From Halieaceae bacterium (lineage in GTDB: Bacteria > Pseudomonadota > Gammaproteobacteria > Pseudomonadales > Halieaceae): a DNA stretch of 10,683 nucleotides. The notes under the pieces are model-generated. The model did no database searches, had not been told where the DNA came from, and saw only the letters and a program-made list of their open reading frames with translations. Both the position numbers and the translations under genes were made by a program. Below, in pieces: positions 6,631 to 10,683 of the stretch. Each line of letters starts with the position of its first letter. Positions within the stretch are counted from its first letter, which is position 1. The stretch covers positions 1-10,683 of the forward strand of contig PAGS01000007.1 of the NCBI GenBank assembly GCA_002705465.1, written 5' to 3'.

Positions 6631-8384
6631 CACCGCAGGTCGGCGCCCAATCGTTCGACAGCCTCGAGGATAATAGTGTGGTCAGGCACTCGGTTGAGTC
6701 CATCACGCCAGATATCTCGCGCCTCAATCTGTTTTCCCTGAATCCAAAGTACCTCGCCGAGGTGAGCTGCGACCTCGGGATCAGGAAAAGCTTGATGCGC
6801 TTGCCTCAGGAGCGCCTCCGACTGCGCATACTGACCGAGTTTGTAATAAACCCAGCCCAGGCTATCGAGGATCGCCGGATCGCCCGGAGACAGCGCCTTC
6901 GCTCTCTCTATCAAGTCGGCGGCCTCTTCATATCGCCGGGTGTGATTGGTCAAGGTGTAACCTAGGGCGTTGAGGGTTGCGGCATGGTCGGGATCCTGAG
7001 CGAGGATGCTACGCAGATCGTCCTCCATCGCCGTCAAGGCGCCACCGGCCTCGTGTGCCATGGCTCGACCATACAGGAGCGCGAATGACTGAGGGAAGGC
7101 GATCAAGCCGCGGTCGTAGGCTTTAAGTGCCTCTCCCTCCCAATCACTGAGTGCGTCTGCCTCGAGCAGGAACAGCTGTTCTGCATTGCCCGGATAATCT
7201 CTCCGCTGCTCATCAAAAAATGCTCTGATGTCACTCGCGAATGCGGTGTCAGCCAGCAATTCCGCCGCCTTGGCTTTGGCGTCTCTAAATTCTCGTGAAG
7301 GACCCACTGAGCCAAATGCTTCGATAGCCTCGGCGTGGCGGTCTCGGGACATTTCGATGCGGCCAATATAGTAATAAGCCTCATCGAGCCGCTCACCCAC
7401 AACCACCAGTTGCTGGAATTTTTCCAGCGCCGCCTCAAAAAACTCCAGCTCAAAGTCGAGAAGGGCAGCTGTGCCAAGCAGTTCCGGGTTATTGGGATCG
7501 TTGCTCAGTAAAATATTGAACTGCGTCTGAGCGCCGGCATAGTCTCGCTCGGAACCCAATAATCGGGCGTATTGGAGCCGCAGTTCCTGATTCGCGGGAT
7601 AGGCGTCAACGCTGTCCCTCAACAGTTTGAGCGGATCCGACGCTTTCTGGTCCAGCATAATTTGGGTCCAGAGCAGAATGGCACGCAGGTTGTCGGGCGT
7701 GCGGCTTATGACAGGCTTCAGACTCTCCGCGGCCGCTGGCAGGTCTTTCTCAAGCCGGGCAAGTAAACTGGCAGCGATCGCGATTTCGTCGTCTTCAGGC
7801 CATTGTGCTGCCATGTCGCGGATTTTTTCCCCAAGCAGGGCCTGAGGCTCGCTATCCATTTGCTCATAGGCACCGAGAGTCGCGGCGACATTGACGGGCT
7901 GCCTCATTCGGTAGGCCATCTCTGCGAAGGCCATTGCCTCCAATGGCTGTCCCGTGCGGATTAACCACGCTACGGCGGCGGCGACTGCCGCGGTGTCCTC
8001 GGGTGCGAGTTCCACAAGCCGAACGGCAAGGACTGCGGCGTGCTCGCCATCTGAGACAAACTCGGCCAATCGCAGTGCCCGTCTCGTGAGGGCGGGGTCA
8101 TCCAATTGCTGCGCCTGCTCAGCGAGCAAGGTAAGGCCCTGATCATAGTTCCGCGCTCGCAATGCGAATTCCGCTTGCAGCAGTGGCATCAAACTTTGAG
8201 AGGGGATGGGCGTCTCATCGGGCTTTGATTCGACAATTATCTGTGCCGATACCGCGGACTGGTCGCTACTCGCTGTTTGGGGCGAGTCCGGTGTGTCCGG
8301 CAGCGGCGTAACGCAGCCGGTCAGCGCCAGGCTACCGACTGCAACGAGTTTCAAAAGCTGATTTTCGCCAAAAAAAAGTGCCAC
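6630..8384 (-). CDS. lbcA: TPR-repeat outer-membrane lipoprotein, LbcA-like
   Basis: This 584-residue protein has a lipoprotein signal (hydrophobic LVAVGSLALTG, then Cys24 in lipobox LTGC, with Val at +2). A Ser/Thr/Asp-rich linker (about 26-60) is followed by a long run of helical repeats. The clearest tetratricopeptide units are near 266-299, 300-332, 334-363, 466-499, 502-535 and 536-569, for example ILDSLGWVYYKLGQYAQSEA. From family knowledge, the P. aeruginosa gene in this slot between hemA and lolB (PA4667, LbcA) encodes a TPR lipoprotein that binds the periplasmic protease CtpA and promotes degradation of cell-wall hydrolases. The symbol rests on synteny and architecture, not on a binding motif. 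The GTG start lacks a clear ribosome-binding site, and the first codons include a run of eight T. The stop overlaps the start of lolB. Confidence 0.8.
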   Translation of the reverse strand: MALFFGENQLLKLVAVGSLALTGCVTPLPDTPDSPQTASSDQSAVSAQIIVESKPDETPIPSQSLMPLLQAEFALRARNYDQGLTLLAEQAQQLDDPALTRRALRLAEFVSDGEHAAVLAVRLVELAPEDTAAVAAAVAWLIRTGQPLEAMAFAEMAYRMRQPVNVAATLGAYEQMDSEPQALLGEKIRDMAAQWPEDDEIAIAASLLARLEKDLPAAAESLKPVISRTPDNLRAILLWTQIMLDQKASDPLKLLRDSVDAYPANQELRLQYARLLGSERDYAGAQTQFNILLSNDPNNPELLGTAALLDFELEFFEAALEKFQQLVVVGERLDEAYYYIGRIEMSRDRHAEAIEAFGSVGPSREFRDAKAKAAELLADTAFASDIRAFFDEQRRDYPGNAEQLFLLEADALSDWEGEALKAYDRGLIAFPQSFALLYGRAMAHEAGGALTAMEDDLRSILAQDPDHAATLNALGYTLTNHTRRYEEAADLIERAKALSPGDPAILDSLGWVYYKLGQYAQSEALLRQAHQAFPDPEVAAHLGEVLWIQGKQIEARDIWRDGLNRVPDHTIILEAVERLGADLR

Positions 8385-8425
8385 GTTAGGCCCAATATCA
8401 GTACAGGAGTTTGCTCAGCGGTCGA

Positions 8426-8434
8426 TGCTATAAT
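8426..8434 (+). promoter_or_regulatory. Extended -10 promoter for hemA-prfA
   Basis: TGCTATAAT combines a perfect TATAAT hexamer with the TGn extension, about 40 bases before the hemA ATG. This predicts a transcript start near 8441 and a 5' leader of about 33 bases. No good TTGACA-like -35 lies at 16-18 bases (8406-8411 is GGAGTT), which is tolerated by extended -10 promoters. No equally convincing promoter was found for the divergent lbcA gene in the same gap. Confidence 0.55.
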
Positions 8435-8473
8435 AACAAGTTGGAGTGGTTGTTGAGAGATGCGCCCCGATCC

Positions 8474-9784
8474 ATGTTGGACACACTGGTAGTAGTTGGC
8501 GTCAACCATGACTCGGCACCGGTAACGTTGCGCGAGAGGATCGCCTTTGCCCCGGAAAAAGTCCACGAATCGCTGGGCGCCCTGATTCGCGATACCCAAC
8601 TCAGCGAGGCGGTGATTCTGTCGACCTGCAATCGCACCGAGTTATACGGCGTCTTGCCAACCGACGCCGACGGGATGGCTGCCAGCGACGAACTGTCACG
8701 ATGGCTCGCCGCGCATCATGAGATCGATATCAACCAGTTATCGCCCTGTGTTTACCGTAATCACGGCGTCTCCGCGGCGTCGCATTTGGTGCGAGTGGCG
8801 GCCGGACTGAACTCCATGGTGCTGGGAGAGCCGCAGATTTTTGGTCAGATGAAGTCTGCATTCGCTGTCGCTCAGGAGGCGGGAGCAGTGGGTTTCCATC
8901 TGAACCTGATCTTCCCTGAAGCGTTCAGAATCGCGAAGAAGGTCCGCACCGATACCGCCATCGGCGAGAATCCCGTCTCGGTAGCCTACGCCGCGGTGGA
9001 CCTGGCTCGGCAGATTTTCCGGGATATGGAGCAAAGCACGGCGTTGCTGCTTGGCGCCGGGGAGACCATCGAATTGGTCGCGCGACACTTGCGCGACGCG
9101 GGTCTGGGCAAATTGATCATTGCCAACCGGACGCTGGAGCGAGCGGAGCAATTGGCCGTACAGTTTGATGCCGAGGCGATTTTACTGGCAGATGTCACCG
9201 AGCGTTTGCCTGATGCGGACATTGTGATCAGCTCTACAGGCAGTCAGCTGCCGATTTTGGGCAAGGGCGCGGTAGAAGAGGCGATCAAAGTACGGCGCTG
9301 GAGGCCGGTGCTCATGATCGACTTGGCGGTGCCCAGAGACATAGAGCCGCAGGTGGCCGAGCTATCCGACATTTATCTGTACACCGTCGATGATATGAGA
9401 GAGGTAATTGAAGAGAACCTGCGTCTGCGTGCCTCAGAGGCAAGTAAAGCCGATGAGATCGTTGCTGCCGGAATCGAAGTACTCCGGGCAGGCTTGTTGG
9501 AGCGCCAGTCTGCGGATGTCGTCAAGATATACCGTGACTCTGCTCTGGCATTGCAACAGGTTGAGCTGGAAAAGGCCCTGAAAATGCTTGAGAAGGGTAT
9601 GGAGCCCGAGGAGGTAATGGGGCGTCTCGCGCGAGATCTCACCAATAAACTGATACACGCGCCCACAGCCGGTTTGAGGCAGTTAGCCAAAGAGGGCGGT
9701 AAACGCGACGTTTCGCGCATGGCCGCCATCTTAGGTCTGACCGATTTTGATGAAGAGCGCGATGAAGGTGCGACCCTCCAATAA
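8474..9784 (+). CDS. hemA: Glutamyl-tRNA reductase
   Basis: HemA reduces glutamyl-tRNA(Glu) to glutamate-1-semialdehyde with NADPH, the first committed step of C5-pathway tetrapyrrole synthesis. From ATG 8474 it has 436 residues (E. coli 418 by memory). The N-terminal catalytic domain begins [21 protein letters not shown], matching E. coli, with the nucleophile C52 in [12 protein letters not shown]. The signature [17 protein letters not shown] (111-127) is next, then the NADPH-binding loop LLGAGETIE (192-200) and [12 protein letters not shown] (217-228). A C-terminal dimerisation helix region (about 310-420) follows. An open frame extends upstream to TTG 8411, but that would contain the promoter and add residues with no counterpart, so the ATG is preferred. 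Its Shine-Dalgarno is weak (GAGAGA 13 bases upstream), which may limit expression. It is divergent from lbcA, and prfA follows after 35 bases. Confidence 0.95.
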   Translation: MLDTLVVVGVNHDSAPVTLRERIAFAPEKVHESLGALIRDTQLSEAVILSTCNRTELYGVLPTDADGMAASDELSRWLAAHHEIDINQLSPCVYRNHGVSAASHLVRVAAGLNSMVLGEPQIFGQMKSAFAVAQEAGAVGFHLNLIFPEAFRIAKKVRTDTAIGENPVSVAYAAVDLARQIFRDMEQSTALLLGAGETIELVARHLRDAGLGKLIIANRTLERAEQLAVQFDAEAILLADVTERLPDADIVISSTGSQLPILGKGAVEEAIKVRRWRPVLMIDLAVPRDIEPQVAELSDIYLYTVDDMREVIEENLRLRASEASKADEIVAAGIEVLRAGLLERQSADVVKIYRDSALALQQVELEKALKMLEKGMEPEEVMGRLARDLTNKLIHAPTAGLRQLAKEGGKRDVSRMAAILGLTDFDEERDEGATLQ

Positions 9785-9819
9785 GCGTAGCTCGGAACGC
9801 TCACCCCGGAACCCCTACT

Positions 9820-10683
9820 TTGAAAGACTCCCTTATTACCAAGCTCGAGGCACTGGCTGATCGGCATCAGGAAGTCAGTGCGCTGTTGGGCGATGCAGAG
9901 ACGGCGGCCGATCAGAATCGCTTTCGGGAGTTATCAAAAGAGTTTTCACATCTGAACGAGGTGGTTTCGCACTACCGGCAATGGATTCGCCTTGGCAACA
10001 ATCTGGCCGATGCGAGGCAAATGCAAGATGACCCGGATGCCGAGTTGAGGGAGCTTGCGAGCGAGGAGGCGTTGGAGGCAGAGCAAGCGCTGATGGAAGT
10101 GGAGTCAGCGCTGCAGGTACTGCTGCTACCTCAGGACCCGAGTGATAAAAGTAATGTTTACCTCGAGATTCGCGCCGGTACCGGCGGTGATGAGGCGGCT
10201 ATATTTTCCGGCGACCTATTCCGGATGTATCACCGTTATGCCGAACAGAAAGGGTGGTCTGTTGAAGTGTTATCCGAGCGCTCGGGAGAGCACGGTGGAT
10301 ACAAAGAATTGATCACCCGTGTTGTGGGCCAGGATGTCTACAGCCACCTGAAATTCGAGTCCGGGGCGCATCGCGTGCAGCGAGTCCCCGAAACAGAGTC
10401 TCAGGGCCGCATTCACACCTCGGCCTGCACGGTTGCTGTGTTGCCCGAGATCGAGGAGGTAGACAGTATCGAGATTCGCAAAGAGGATTTGCGAGTCGAT
10501 ACGTTTCGCTCCTCGGGCGCGGGTGGGCAGCACGTCAATACAACGGATTCTGCGGTGCGGCTGACACACCTGCCCACTGGGATCGTTGTCGAGTGTCAGG
10601 ATGAGCGCTCGCAGCATAAAAATCGCGCGCGGGCGATGTCTTTGCTCCAGGCAAAATTATTGTCTGCAGAACAAGAAAGCCAG
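9820..10683 (+). CDS. prfA: Peptide chain release factor 1 (RF1), 3' end cut by the window, TTG start
   Basis: RF1 reads UAA and UAG in the ribosomal A site and triggers peptide release. The first 288 of about 360 residues are present. The N-terminus from TTG ([18 protein letters not shown]) aligns with E. coli MKPSIVAKLEAL. No other start lies between the upstream in-frame stop at 9763 and this codon, and GGA nine bases upstream is the only weak ribosome-binding site. Domain 2 carries [12 protein letters not shown] (118-129) and GEHGGYKE (156-163). The anticodon-like PxT motif is PET (190-192) in [12 protein letters not shown], typical of RF1 rather than the SPF motif of RF2. The catalytic GGQ is at 235-237 in [12 protein letters not shown]. 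With hemA directly upstream this is the usual hemA-prfA pair, and prmC would be expected next. Confidence 0.96.
   Translation, partial: MKDSLITKLEALADRHQEVSALLGDAETAADQNRFRELSKEFSHLNEVVSHYRQWIRLGNNLADARQMQDDPDAELRELASEEALEAEQALMEVESALQVLLLPQDPSDKSNVYLEIRAGTGGDEAAIFSGDLFRMYHRYAEQKGWSVEVLSERSGEHGGYKELITRVVGQDVYSHLKFESGAHRVQRVPETESQGRIHTSACTVAVLPEIEEVDSIEIRKEDLRVDTFRSSGAGGQHVNTTDSAVRLTHLPTGIVVECQDERSQHKNRARAMSLLQAKLLSAEQESQ

Noticed and set aside
8460..8492. Ten-codon ORF (ATG at 8460, stop TAG at 8490-8492) overlapping the hemA start, as a leader peptide
   Set aside because: The only GGAG (8443-8446) is 13 bases away, the frame is short enough to occur by chance, and there is no attenuator structure. 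Conservation would be needed to support it.
1..10683. CRISPR arrays, insertion sequences, phage or defence genes
   Set aside because: No direct-repeat arrays, transposase-like proteins, terminal inverted repeats or foreign-looking composition were seen. The space is filled by conserved housekeeping genes.

Overview
The window looks like a chromosomal housekeeping block from a gammaproteobacterium. Nearly every protein reads like its Escherichia coli or Pseudomonas counterpart, and the order prfA-hemA-TPR lipoprotein-lolB-ispE-tRNA-Gln-prs-rplY-pth-ychF is, from memory, that of Pseudomonas aeruginosa. By eye the DNA is moderately GC-rich. A marine Cellvibrionales/Halieaceae-like host is possible but cannot be proved from this sequence.

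Layout. Positions 1-48 hold the 5' part of a minus-strand tRNA-Met, cut by the window edge. A plus-strand acyl-CoA carboxylase carboxyltransferase gene (173-1693) follows and ends one base from the convergent ychF stop. From 1695 to about 8384 everything is on the minus strand and tightly packed. In transcription order this run is an LbcA-like TPR lipoprotein, lolB, ispE, tRNA-Gln(UUG), prs, rplY (long L25/Ctc form), pth and ychF. A divergent intergenic region of about 90 bases (8385-8473) holds a strong extended -10 promoter for the plus-strand genes hemA (8474-9784) and prfA (9820 onward, cut by the window end). No stretch over 300 bases lacks a gene.

Functions. The minus-strand run mixes envelope genes (LolB lipoprotein insertion, LbcA-like protease adaptor), isoprenoid and nucleotide precursor synthesis (IspE, PRPP synthetase) and translation (tRNA-Gln, L25, peptidyl-tRNA hydrolase, YchF). 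The plus-strand pair starts tetrapyrrole synthesis (HemA) and terminates translation (RF1).

The most notable observation is a single in-frame TAG at codon 157 of ispE, normally an essential gene of the MEP pathway. The frame is otherwise intact on both sides, including the C-terminal GHMP-kinase motif. Nothing else in the window resembles a new defence, mobile or biosynthetic system.
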